Source: Zavarzinia marina (GTDB taxonomy: Bacteria > Pseudomonadota > Alphaproteobacteria > Zavarziniales > Zavarziniaceae). Taken from it: DNA of 64,000 nucleotides. Positions 47,095-55,091 of this stretch are shown in pieces. The position numbers and the translations under genes are program-made. Location of the stretch: assembly GCF_021568905.1 (NCBI RefSeq), contig NZ_JAKGSB010000003.1, positions 186,001 to 250,000 of the forward strand. Direction: 5' to 3'. Under the pieces are notes generated by a model that was not told the DNA's origin, did not search any database, and saw only the letters and a list, made by a program, of their open reading frames with translations. The number at the start of each line of letters is the position of its first letter. Position 1 is the stretch's first letter.

Positions 47095-48198
47095 ATGCGC
47101 ATGCGTGTGATCCAGGCTATCGCCGGCGCGCCCCGGGGCGGGGCCGAGGCTTTCTATGCCCGTCTCGTGCCGGCGCTGACCCGGGCCGGGCTGGACCAGA
47201 TGGCCGTTACGCGCCCGGTCGCCGAACGCCGCCGCGCCCTCGACGGCGCCGGCGTGCCGACCCTGGAGACGGGTTTCGGCAGTCCCTATCTCGACCTCCT
47301 CAGCCGCTGGCGGTTTCGCCGGGCGATCGCCGAATTCGGGCCCGACATCGTCGTCACCTGGGCCAATCGCGCCAGTGCCATCTGCCCGTCGAGCCCGGTC
47401 GCCGGCCGGAACTTCCTGAAGGTCGGGCGCCTCGGCGGCTATTACGATCCGAAGTATTACCGCGACTGCCATCATCTGGTCGGCAATACGCCAGGTATCT
47501 GCGCCTATCTGCGCGACAAGGGCTGGCCGGCGGAGCGGGTTCATCACGTGCCAAACTTCGTCGATCCGCCCAGGGGGCCGGCGGTCGCCCGCGCGACCAT
47601 CGGCACGCCGTCCAATGTGACCCTGGTGGTGGCGCTGGGCAGGCTCCACGTGAACAAGGCGTTCGATACCCTGTTGAAGGCCTTGGCCCTGGTTCCCGGC
47701 GTCCATCTCTGGCTCGCCGGTTCGGGGCCGGAGGAGGCGGCGCTGAAGGCGCTGGCGGGGGAACTGGGCGTGACCGACCGGGTCTCCTTCCTCGGCTGGC
47801 GCGAGGATGCGGCCAATCTGGTGGCCGCCGCCGACATCTTCTGCTGCCCCTCGCGCCACGAGCCCTTCGGCAATGTCGTCGCCGAAGCCTGGGCCGCCGG
47901 GCGGCCGGTGGTGGCTGCCGCCGCTTCCGGCCCGAAGACCCTGCTGCGTCACGAGGAGGACGGCCTTCTGGTGCCGGTGGACGACGTGCCGGCACTGGCG
48001 ACCGCGATCGCCAGGATCGACGCCGACCGCCTGCTGGGCGCGCGCCTCGCCGCTGCCGGCAAGACCCGTTACGAGGCCGAATTCTCGGAAGTCTCCGTCG
48101 TTCGCCAATGGCTCGACTTCTTCGAGCGCATTTCGGGCAAGCCCGCCGTCCCCGCCAAGGCCGATGGAGAGACGCCATGTGCGGCATCGCCGGCCTGA
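47095..48198 (+). CDS. Glycosyltransferase, GT4-like
   Basis: The 367-residue protein is a GT-B fold glycosyltransferase of the GT4 type. The N-terminal domain begins with VIQAIAGAPRGGAEAFYARL. The donor-site region includes VALGRLHVNKAFDTLLKAL, FLGWREDAANLVAAADIFC and the EX7E-like SRHEPFGNVVAEAWAAGRPV. The acceptor is unknown; LPS or another cell-surface glycan is likely. The end of the gene overlaps the asparagine synthetase start by 22 bases, so the two proteins are co-translated and perhaps work together. Confidence 0.9.
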   Translation: MRMRVIQAIAGAPRGGAEAFYARLVPALTRAGLDQMAVTRPVAERRRALDGAGVPTLETGFGSPYLDLLSRWRFRRAIAEFGPDIVVTWANRASAICPSSPVAGRNFLKVGRLGGYYDPKYYRDCHHLVGNTPGICAYLRDKGWPAERVHHVPNFVDPPRGPAVARATIGTPSNVTLVVALGRLHVNKAFDTLLKALALVPGVHLWLAGSGPEEAALKALAGELGVTDRVSFLGWREDAANLVAAADIFCCPSRHEPFGNVVAEAWAAGRPVVAAAASGPKTLLRHEEDGLLVPVDDVPALATAIARIDADRLLGARLAAAGKTRYEAEFSEVSVVRQWLDFFERISGKPAVPAKADGETPCAASPA

Positions 48199-49943
48199 TG
48201 ACCCTGGACGGCGGCGCGCCCGATGCCGCCGTGCTCGACCGGATGGATGCCGCGCTCGCCCATCGCGGGCCGGACGGCATGGGCCGCCATGTTTCGGGCG
48301 ATACCGCACTCCTTCAGCAGCGCCTCGCCATCATCGATCTCGCGACCGGCGACCAGCCCTTCGTACGGGCGAACGGCATTTCCCTGGTCGGCAATGGCGA
48401 GATTTACAATTACCGCGAATTGAAGCGCGACCTGCGGGGTTTCGCCTTCGTCTCGCAATCCGACTGCGAGGTGCCGATCCCGCTCTACGAGGATCACGGC
48501 CTCGGCTTCCAGGCGCCGCTGCGCGGCATGTATGCGCTGGCCATTCACGACATGGCGGCGGCGCGGCTGGTGCTGGCGCGCGACCGCTTCGGCATCAAGC
48601 CGCTCTATGTCGCCGAGACTTCGGCCGGTCTCGTCTTCGCCTCGGAGCCGCAGGCGATCGTCGCCTCCGGTCTCGTCCCGCCCGTGCTGCGGCGTGAATC
48701 GGTCGAGGAATTGCTGCAGTTGCAGTTCCAGATCGGCGCCGATACCGCCTTCGAAGGCATCCACCGCTTGCTGCCGGGCCAGCAGGTCGTGGTGGAACGC
48801 GGCCGGATCACCGCGACCCGGCGCCTGCCGGCGCTGGAGCCGGGGCCCGAGATCCGCAGTGAAGACGAGGCGCTGACGGCCTTCGATACCGCCTTCGCCG
48901 ACAGTGTCGACGTGCACCGGCGATCGGACGTGCCCTATGGCATGTTCCTGTCGGGCGGGATCGACAGCAGTGCCGTGCTCGCCATGATGAAGCGCCAGAT
49001 GGATCGTCCGGTCGAAGCCTTCACCGCCTGGTTCCCCGGTACGGCGGCGGCGGACGAGCGGGCGAAGGCGAAAGCGGTCGCCGATTGGGCGGGCGCGCGG
49101 CACCACGAGGTCGAATTCACTGAAGCCGATTTTCTGACCCTGCTGCCCCTTGTGGCGGCGGCGCTGGACGATCCGGCGGCGGATTACGCGGCCCTGCCCA
49201 CCTTCAAGCTGGCGGCGGCGGCGCGCGCGGCGGGGATCAAGGTCGTGCTGTCGGGCGAGGGCGGCGACGAACTCTTCGCCGGTTACGGTCGTTACCGCCG
49301 CCTGCTGCGCCCGCGCCTGTTCGGTGGTCGCGCCATGCGCGCCAAGGGGCCCTTCGATGCCCTGCCGGGCCTGTTGCGCCAGGGCGGTGACGGCTGGCGC
49401 AGGCGCTTCGAGGCGGTCGGCGACGAGGTCGGGGCATTGGCCGGCGGCGATCGCCTGCGCCATGCCCAGGCGATCGATTGCGCCGACTGGCTGCCCAACG
49501 ACCTTCTCATCAAACTCGACCGCTGCCTGATGCATCATGGCGTCGAGGGGCGGACGCCGATGCTGGACCCGGCGGTCGCGGCCGTCGCCTGGCGCCTGCC
49601 CGCGAAACTGAAGATCCGGGGCCGCATGGGCAAATATCTGCTGCGCCGCTGGGTCGAACGGAACGTGCCGGCGGCGGAACCCTTCGCCAGGAAGCAGGGC
49701 TTCACCGTGCCGGTCGAAAAATGGATCGCGGATCATGGCGCCCGGCTGGCGCCGCTTCTGGGGCGCGATCCCGGCATCGCGGAAATCGCGCATCCCGACC
49801 GTATCGAAGCCCTGTTCCGCGACGGCGCCAAGGAACATGGCGCGGCGCGCTGGCGGCTTCTCTTCTTCGCCCTCTGGCATCGCCGGCACATGCGTGGCCT
49901 GATGCCCGAAGGCGACATCTTCGATTGTCTTTCCGCAGGCTGA
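48177..49943 (+). CDS. asnB: Asparagine synthetase (glutamine-hydrolysing)
   Basis: AsnB makes an amide from a carboxylate using glutamine and ATP, classically asparagine from aspartate. Cys2 in MCGIAGLM is the class II glutaminase nucleophile. The synthetase domain has the ATP motif SGGIDSS at residues 259-265 and SGEGGDELFAGYGRYRR. The 588-residue length fits. Because it overlaps the glycosyltransferase gene, it may instead amidate a sugar acid or another surface component, as AsnB-like proteins in glycan clusters do (inference). Confidence 0.92.
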   Translation: MCGIAGLMTLDGGAPDAAVLDRMDAALAHRGPDGMGRHVSGDTALLQQRLAIIDLATGDQPFVRANGISLVGNGEIYNYRELKRDLRGFAFVSQSDCEVPIPLYEDHGLGFQAPLRGMYALAIHDMAAARLVLARDRFGIKPLYVAETSAGLVFASEPQAIVASGLVPPVLRRESVEELLQLQFQIGADTAFEGIHRLLPGQQVVVERGRITATRRLPALEPGPEIRSEDEALTAFDTAFADSVDVHRRSDVPYGMFLSGGIDSSAVLAMMKRQMDRPVEAFTAWFPGTAAADERAKAKAVADWAGARHHEVEFTEADFLTLLPLVAAALDDPAADYAALPTFKLAAAARAAGIKVVLSGEGGDELFAGYGRYRRLLRPRLFGGRAMRAKGPFDALPGLLRQGGDGWRRRFEAVGDEVGALAGGDRLRHAQAIDCADWLPNDLLIKLDRCLMHHGVEGRTPMLDPAVAAVAWRLPAKLKIRGRMGKYLLRRWVERNVPAAEPFARKQGFTVPVEKWIADHGARLAPLLGRDPGIAEIAHPDRIEALFRDGAKEHGAARWRLLFFALWHRRHMRGLMPEGDIFDCLSAG

Positions 49944-49953
49944 GGACCCGATC

Positions 49954-51294
49954 ATGACCGGCACCTACGACCTCGTCGTCACCGGCGGCACCATCGTCAA
50001 CCAGAACGGACGGGGCGTCGGCGACGTCGGCGTGATCGGCGGGTGCATCGCCGCCATCGGCGATCTGTCGCGGGCCGACGCGGGCGAACGCTTCGATGCC
50101 ACCGGGCTTCACGTCCTGCCTGGCGTGATCGACAGCCAGGTGCATTTCCGCGAACCCGGCCTCGATCACAAGGAAGACCTGGCCACGGGTTCCCTGGCGG
50201 CGGTGAAGGGCGGGGTTACGGCCGTCTTCGAAATGCCGAACACCAACCCCTCGACCACCACGCCCGACGCCCTGGACGAGAAGCTGCGCCGGGCCAAGGG
50301 CCGCATGTTCTGCGACCACGCCTTCTATGCCGGTGCGACCGAGGACAATATGGGTGCGCTGGCGGCCATGGAGGCGATGGCGGGCTGTGCCGGGATCAAG
50401 GTCTTCATGGGGGCTTCCACCGGCTCCCTTCTGGTGGCCGAGGACGAGGCGCTGGAGAAGGTGCTGACCACCGGCCGGCGCCGCATCGCCATTCACGCCG
50501 AGGACGAATATCGCCTGAAGGAGCGCCGTCCCATCGCCGACAGCGGCGATGTCGCCGATCATTGCAACTGGCGCGATCCCGTCTCCGCCATGATGGCGAC
50601 CAGGCGCGCCGTCGCCATCGCGCGGCGCCACGGCAGGCGTATCCATATCCTCCACGTGACGACGAAGGAGGAGATGGAATTCCTGGGCACCCACAAGGAT
50701 CTGGTGACGGTGGAGACGACGCCCCAGCACCTGACCCTCTCCGCGCCCGACGCCTATCGCCGCCTCGGCACCCATGCCCAGATGAACCCGCCGATCCGCG
50801 AGGAACATCACCGCCTCGGCCTCTGGGAGGCGGTGCGGGCCGGTATCGTCGACGTCATCGGTTCCGACCATGCGCCCCATACGGCGGCGGAAAAGGCGAA
50901 GCCCTATCCCAATTCGCCCTCCGGCATGCCCGGCGTGCAGACCCTGCTGCCCCTGCTGCTCGATCACGCCTCGAAAGGCGCGCTGACCCTGGAGCGGGTG
51001 GTGGATCTGACCAGTGCCGGCGCCCAGCGCATCTTCGGCCTGGCGGCCAAGGGCCGCATCGCCGTCGGTTACGACGCCGACTTGACCCTGGTCGACCTGG
51101 CGGCGACGCGGGAGATCACGGGTGACTGGCTCGCCAGCCGCTGCGGCTGGAGCCCGTTCGAGGGTATGAGCGTGACCGGCTGGCCCATGGCCACGATCAT
51201 CCGCGGCCATATCGTGATGCGCGACGGCGAAGTGCCGGGGCCGGCCCTCGGCGAACCGCTGCGTTTCTCGGAAGTGCCGGCAGCCTTCGTCTGA
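49954..51294 (+). CDS. pyrC: Dihydroorotase-like amidohydrolase
   Basis: The 446-residue protein belongs to the class I dihydroorotase/amidohydrolase group, which cyclises carbamoyl-aspartate in pyrimidine synthesis. GVTAVFEMPNTNPSTTT, HAEDEYRLKE, ILHVTTKEEM and GSDHAPHT are all conserved. The first metal-binding motif is odd: it reads DSQVHFREPG, so Gln62 stands where dihydroorotases have the first His of the HxH pair. His64 is kept. The enzyme may therefore have a changed metal site or a different substrate. It begins 10 bases after asnB and probably shares its transcript. Confidence 0.85.
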   Translation: MTGTYDLVVTGGTIVNQNGRGVGDVGVIGGCIAAIGDLSRADAGERFDATGLHVLPGVIDSQVHFREPGLDHKEDLATGSLAAVKGGVTAVFEMPNTNPSTTTPDALDEKLRRAKGRMFCDHAFYAGATEDNMGALAAMEAMAGCAGIKVFMGASTGSLLVAEDEALEKVLTTGRRRIAIHAEDEYRLKERRPIADSGDVADHCNWRDPVSAMMATRRAVAIARRHGRRIHILHVTTKEEMEFLGTHKDLVTVETTPQHLTLSAPDAYRRLGTHAQMNPPIREEHHRLGLWEAVRAGIVDVIGSDHAPHTAAEKAKPYPNSPSGMPGVQTLLPLLLDHASKGALTLERVVDLTSAGAQRIFGLAAKGRIAVGYDADLTLVDLAATREITGDWLASRCGWSPFEGMSVTGWPMATIIRGHIVMRDGEVPGPALGEPLRFSEVPAAFV

Positions 51295-51300
51295 GGCTTC

Positions 51301-51398
51301 CCCCTCACCCCAACCCTCTCCCCGCAAGCGGGGCGAGGGAGTTCGTTTGGGGCTCGGTCCAGGCCCTCGCCCCTTTGGGGAGAGGGGTGGGTGAGGGG
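51301..51398. repeat. Long imperfect palindrome between convergent genes
   Basis: The element is bounded by CCCCTCACCC (51301-51310) and GGGTGAGGGG (51389-51398). Inside are two smaller hairpins of the type CTCTCCCCGC-aa-GCGGGGCGAG and CCTCGCCCC-ttt-GGGGAGAGG. It fills most of the gap between the plus-strand dihydroorotase and the minus-strand ABC ATPase, so it may act as a two-way terminator. It looks like a small dispersed repeat, but no second full copy was seen in this window. Confidence 0.75.
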
Positions 51399-51426
51399 CG
51401 AAACACCAATCGTTTCAGGAAGAGCG

Positions 51427-53112
51427 TCACACCGGCGGATGCGGGATCGCCGAGATCAGCTCCCTGGTGTAATCCGCCTGGGGCGCTTCCAGCACCTGTT
51501 CGGCCGTGCCTTCCTCGACGATGCGGCCCTGGCGCATGACGATCACCCGGTCGCACAGCAGGCGCACGACGTGAAGATCGTGGCTGACGAAGAGATAGCT
51601 CATGCCGAGCGTTTCCTTCAGATGCTGCAACAGGTTCAGCACCACCGCCTGCACCGAGACGTCGAGGGCGGCGGTCGGCTCGTCCAGGATCACCAGATCG
51701 GGGTTGAGCGCGATCGCCCGGGCGATGCCCACGCGCGCCTTCTGCCCGCCCGAAAGCTGATGCGGGAAGCGATCCAACAGATCCAGGGGAAAGCCGACCA
51801 TGGTGGCGAGTTCGGCGACCTTGTCGCGCAGGCGCGCGCCCCCCTTGTAACCGCCCATGCGCAGCAGCGGATCGGCGATGGCGCGTGAGACGGTATAGCG
51901 CGGGTTCAGGCTTTCGGTCGGATCCTGGAACACCATCTGGATCCGCTTGCGCATCGGGTGGGAGGCGAAGCCCCGGGCCGGCAGGGCGCCGATGTCTTCC
52001 CCGTCGAAGGTGATGCGCCCGCCGCTGGCGTCGATCAGGCGCATGACGATGGTGGAGGTGGTCGACTTGCCACAGCCGCTCTCCCCGACGAGGCCGACGC
52101 TTTCGCCCCGGTTCACGGTGAAGGAAATGCCGTCGACCGCGCGGAAGGGCGGCGGCGGTTCCACTTTCTTGCCGAACATCGTGGCAAGCCGCGCGGGCGG
52201 GGCCTGGCGCTTGTATTCCTTCACCAGATCCTCGACCACCAGCAGCGGTTCGCCGATCCGATGGGGGGCGATCGGTGCCGGTGCCGGCGTCTCCTCGGGC
52301 AGGAGATCGTGGAGCGTGATGCCGGGGCGCGGCGTGGCGCGCATCAGTTTCCGGGTATAGGCGGCCTCGGGGGCGCGGAAAATGTCGATCGAGGTCGCGG
52401 TCTCGACCACGCGGCCCTTCTCCATGACGACGACCTTGTCGCAATAGGCGGCGGCGAGGCCGAGGTCGTGGGTGATCAGGATCGCCGACATGCCGCGTGC
52501 CCGGACCAGATCGACCACCAGATCCATCACCGCCTTCTGGGTGGTGACGTCGAGGCCGGTGGTCGGCTCGTCCGCGATGAGCAATTGGGGTTTGCAGGCG
52601 AGTGCAAGCGCGATGACGATGCGCTGGCACATGCCGCCCGACAGTTCGAAGGGATAGGCGTGGTAACGCTCCTCCGGCCGGGCGATACGGACCTGTTCCA
52701 GAAGCTCGATCGCCTTCTGGGTCACGTCGCGGGCATCGGCCTGGGCGTGTTGCAGAAGAACGTCCTCGAGCTGCTTGCCGACCTTGCGGATCGGGTTGAG
52801 CGCGAGGCGCGGGTTCTGGAAGATCATCGACATCTCGCGCCCGCGCAGGTCGCGCATCTCGGGTTCCGACGCGCCGACGAGGTCGAGGCTGGTATAGGTG
52901 ATGGTGCCCCGGGCGATCCGTCCCACCCGGTCCAGGATGCGCATGACGGCATAGGAGGTGACGGATTTGCCCGAGCCCGATTCGCCGACGACGCCGACGA
53001 TCTCGCCCTTGGGCACCGTGAGGTTCACCTCCTTGACCGCCTGCACGATGCCGCGCCGGGTGGAGAATTCGACCGTGAGGTCCTTGACCTCGAGCAGGGG
53101 GACGGCAGTCAT
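51427..53112 (-). CDS. Dipeptide/oligopeptide ABC transporter, fused ATPases
   Basis: The 561-residue protein contains two complete ABC ATPase domains, equivalent to DppD and DppF in one chain. The first has Walker A GESGSGKS at residues 43-50 and signature LSGGMCQRIVIALAL. The second has Walker A GESGCGKS and signature LSGGQKARVGIARAI. Each has a Walker B ([12 protein letters not shown] and LVILDEPTAALD). GAGGAG lies 7 bases before the ATG at 53112. It is the last gene of a four-gene transporter operon (55092-56717 upstream through here). The transported substrate is probably a peptide but is not known. Confidence 0.93.
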   Translation of the reverse strand: MTAVPLLEVKDLTVEFSTRRGIVQAVKEVNLTVPKGEIVGVVGESGSGKSVTSYAVMRILDRVGRIARGTITYTSLDLVGASEPEMRDLRGREMSMIFQNPRLALNPIRKVGKQLEDVLLQHAQADARDVTQKAIELLEQVRIARPEERYHAYPFELSGGMCQRIVIALALACKPQLLIADEPTTGLDVTTQKAVMDLVVDLVRARGMSAILITHDLGLAAAYCDKVVVMEKGRVVETATSIDIFRAPEAAYTRKLMRATPRPGITLHDLLPEETPAPAPIAPHRIGEPLLVVEDLVKEYKRQAPPARLATMFGKKVEPPPPFRAVDGISFTVNRGESVGLVGESGCGKSTTSTIVMRLIDASGGRITFDGEDIGALPARGFASHPMRKRIQMVFQDPTESLNPRYTVSRAIADPLLRMGGYKGGARLRDKVAELATMVGFPLDLLDRFPHQLSGGQKARVGIARAIALNPDLVILDEPTAALDVSVQAVVLNLLQHLKETLGMSYLFVSHDLHVVRLLCDRVIVMRQGRIVEEGTAEQVLEAPQADYTRELISAIPHPPV

Positions 53113-53122
53113 GGGCGTCTCC

Positions 53123-54016
53123 TCAGGTGCGGCGCTGCGGGTCGATGATGTCGCGCAGACCATCGCCCATCAGGTTGAAGCAGAACACGGCGAGCATGAG
53201 GGCGAGGCCGGGGAAGAGCGCGATCCACCATTCGCCGGAGACGATGAAGGCGGCGCCTTCCGCGACCATGATGCCCCATTCCGGCGTCGGCGGCCGGACG
53301 CCGAGACCGATGAAGGAGAGGCCGGCGGCGTTCAGGATGGCGTAGCCCATGGTGAGCGACATCTGCACCATCATGATCGGCAGGATGTTGGGCACGATCT
53401 GGGTCAGCACCGTGCGCATCTCGGAATTGCCGGTCAGGCGCGCGGCCTGCACGAAGCCCGCCTCGCGCCGGATATTCGCCTCCGACCGCGCGATACGGGC
53501 ATAGAGCGGGAAATTCACGATGGCGGTGGCGATGACGATGTTTGTCACCGTATTGCCCAGCGCCGCGACGATGCCCATGGCCAGCACGAACAGCGGGAAC
53601 GCCATGATGGTGTCGGCCAGGCGCCCGACGATGCGGTCGGTCCAGCCGCCGAAGTAACCGGCGGCGACACCCGCGAGCCCGCCCACGACGAAGACCAGGG
53701 CCACCGAGAAGATGGCGATCGCCATGTCGAGGCGGGTGGCGGCGACGACGCGGCTGAAGATGTCGCGCCCGACCTGGTCGGTGCCGAACCAATGGGCCGC
53801 CGACGGCGCCTGAAGGGCGGCGGCGGTATCGGATTCGAAGGGATCATAGGGCACGATCCAGGGCCCGATCACGGCGGCCACCAGGAACAGGGCGAAGAGC
53901 CCGAAGGACAGCCCGGTGACCGGGTTCTCCCCGATCACGTGGCGGGCGTGGCGCAGCGTCGCCATCAGGCCGGAGGCGGGCGGCGCGGTGGGGGCGGTAT
54001 CGGTCACGGCGGTCAT
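53123..54016 (-). CDS. Dipeptide ABC transporter permease, DppC-like
   Basis: The 297-residue inner-membrane protein has about six hydrophobic segments and an N-terminal cytoplasmic extension. The sequences FGTDQVGRDIFSRVV and the binding-protein-dependent transport signature region around EANIRREAGFVQAARLTG are conserved, and the end reads GDGLRDIIDPQRR. The ATG at 54016 overlaps the stop of the DppB-like gene by 4 bases. The longer frame to 54649 runs antisense-like through the permease upstream and is rejected. Confidence 0.93.
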   Translation of the reverse strand: MTAVTDTAPTAPPASGLMATLRHARHVIGENPVTGLSFGLFALFLVAAVIGPWIVPYDPFESDTAAALQAPSAAHWFGTDQVGRDIFSRVVAATRLDMAIAIFSVALVFVVGGLAGVAAGYFGGWTDRIVGRLADTIMAFPLFVLAMGIVAALGNTVTNIVIATAIVNFPLYARIARSEANIRREAGFVQAARLTGNSEMRTVLTQIVPNILPIMMVQMSLTMGYAILNAAGLSFIGLGVRPPTPEWGIMVAEGAAFIVSGEWWIALFPGLALMLAVFCFNLMGDGLRDIIDPQRRT

Positions 54017-55026
54017 CCCTCGATCCTCACGCGCGGGTCGATCACCCCGTAGAGGAGGTCGATCAACAGGTTGAGCACGACATACATGATCGCCATGGCG
54101 AGCACGAAACCCTGCACCGGCGCGTAATCGGACGCGATCAGCGCCTCGACGGCATAGGAGCCGATGCCGGGCCAGGCGAAGACCTTCTCGACGAGCACGT
54201 TCGCGCCGAGCAGGAAGGAGAACACCATGCCCAGCGTGGTGATCACCGGCAGCATGGCGTTTCGAAAGGCATAGCCGACGATCACCTTGAAGGGCGACAG
54301 GCCGGAGGCCCTGGCCGTGCGGACGAATTCCGACGACAGCACCGACAGCATGGAAGCCCTGGTGATACGGGTGATCGGGGCCAGCGCGAAGATCGCCAGC
54401 GTCGCCGAAGGCACCGCCAGTTGGGCGAGCGCGGAGCCCAGCGTCTCCCAATCGCCGACCAGCACGCAGTCGATCAGCAGGAAGCCGGTGATCGGATCGG
54501 GCGGAAAGGCGAAGACGTCGAGCCGGCCGAGCGGCGCCGGCGCCCAGCCGAGGATGTAGTAGAAGACATAGACCAGCAGCAGGCCGGTGAAGAACACCGG
54601 CAGCGAGACGCCGGCGGTGGCGACGATGCGGCACAGGTGATCGATCCACGAGCCCTGGCGCACGGCCGCCAGAATGCCCAGCGGCACGGCGACGGCGATG
54701 GCGATGAAGAGGCCGAACAGGGTGAGTTCGGCGGACGCCGGCAGGCGGTCGATGATGTCCTGGATCACCGGCTGGCCGGTGGTCAGCGACGAACCGAGAT
54801 CGCCCTGCACGAGGGCGCCGACATAGTCGACGAATTGCTCCGGAATCGACTTGTCGAGGCCGAGCTTGACGCGGATTTCCTCGATCGCCTCGGGCGTCGC
54901 GGCGGGGCCGGCGAAATAGGCGGCGGTGTCGCCCGGCAGCACGCGGGTCAGCAGGAAAGTGACGATGATCACGCCGATCAGGCTTGGAATGGCGGTGGCC
55001 AGCCGGCGCAGGAACGAACTCAACAT
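54013..55026 (-). CDS. Dipeptide ABC transporter permease, DppB-like
   Basis: The 337-residue permease starts MLSSFLRRLATAIPSLIGVI, the standard DppB/OppB N-terminus. It has about six membrane segments and the conserved cytoplasmic loop EFVRTARASGLSPFKVIVG, which contacts the ATPases. The C-terminal LLYGVIDPRVRIE is typical. It forms the transport channel with the DppC-like protein, whose start codon it overlaps. Confidence 0.93.
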   Translation of the reverse strand: MLSSFLRRLATAIPSLIGVIIVTFLLTRVLPGDTAAYFAGPAATPEAIEEIRVKLGLDKSIPEQFVDYVGALVQGDLGSSLTTGQPVIQDIIDRLPASAELTLFGLFIAIAVAVPLGILAAVRQGSWIDHLCRIVATAGVSLPVFFTGLLLVYVFYYILGWAPAPLGRLDVFAFPPDPITGFLLIDCVLVGDWETLGSALAQLAVPSATLAIFALAPITRITRASMLSVLSSEFVRTARASGLSPFKVIVGYAFRNAMLPVITTLGMVFSFLLGANVLVEKVFAWPGIGSYAVEALIASDYAPVQGFVLAMAIMYVVLNLLIDLLYGVIDPRVRIEG

Positions 55027-55091
55027 GTTACGCCTCCGTCAATGGACATCCACGAAGTGCCGCCCCGGCGGAACCGGGGCGGCGGGCGGGA

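Noticed and set aside
53545-54649. Frames extending the DppC-like gene upstream to 54649
   Set aside because: The added residues are a shadow of the DppB-like gene in another frame; the ATG at 54016 overlaps its stop codon as usual in Dpp operons.
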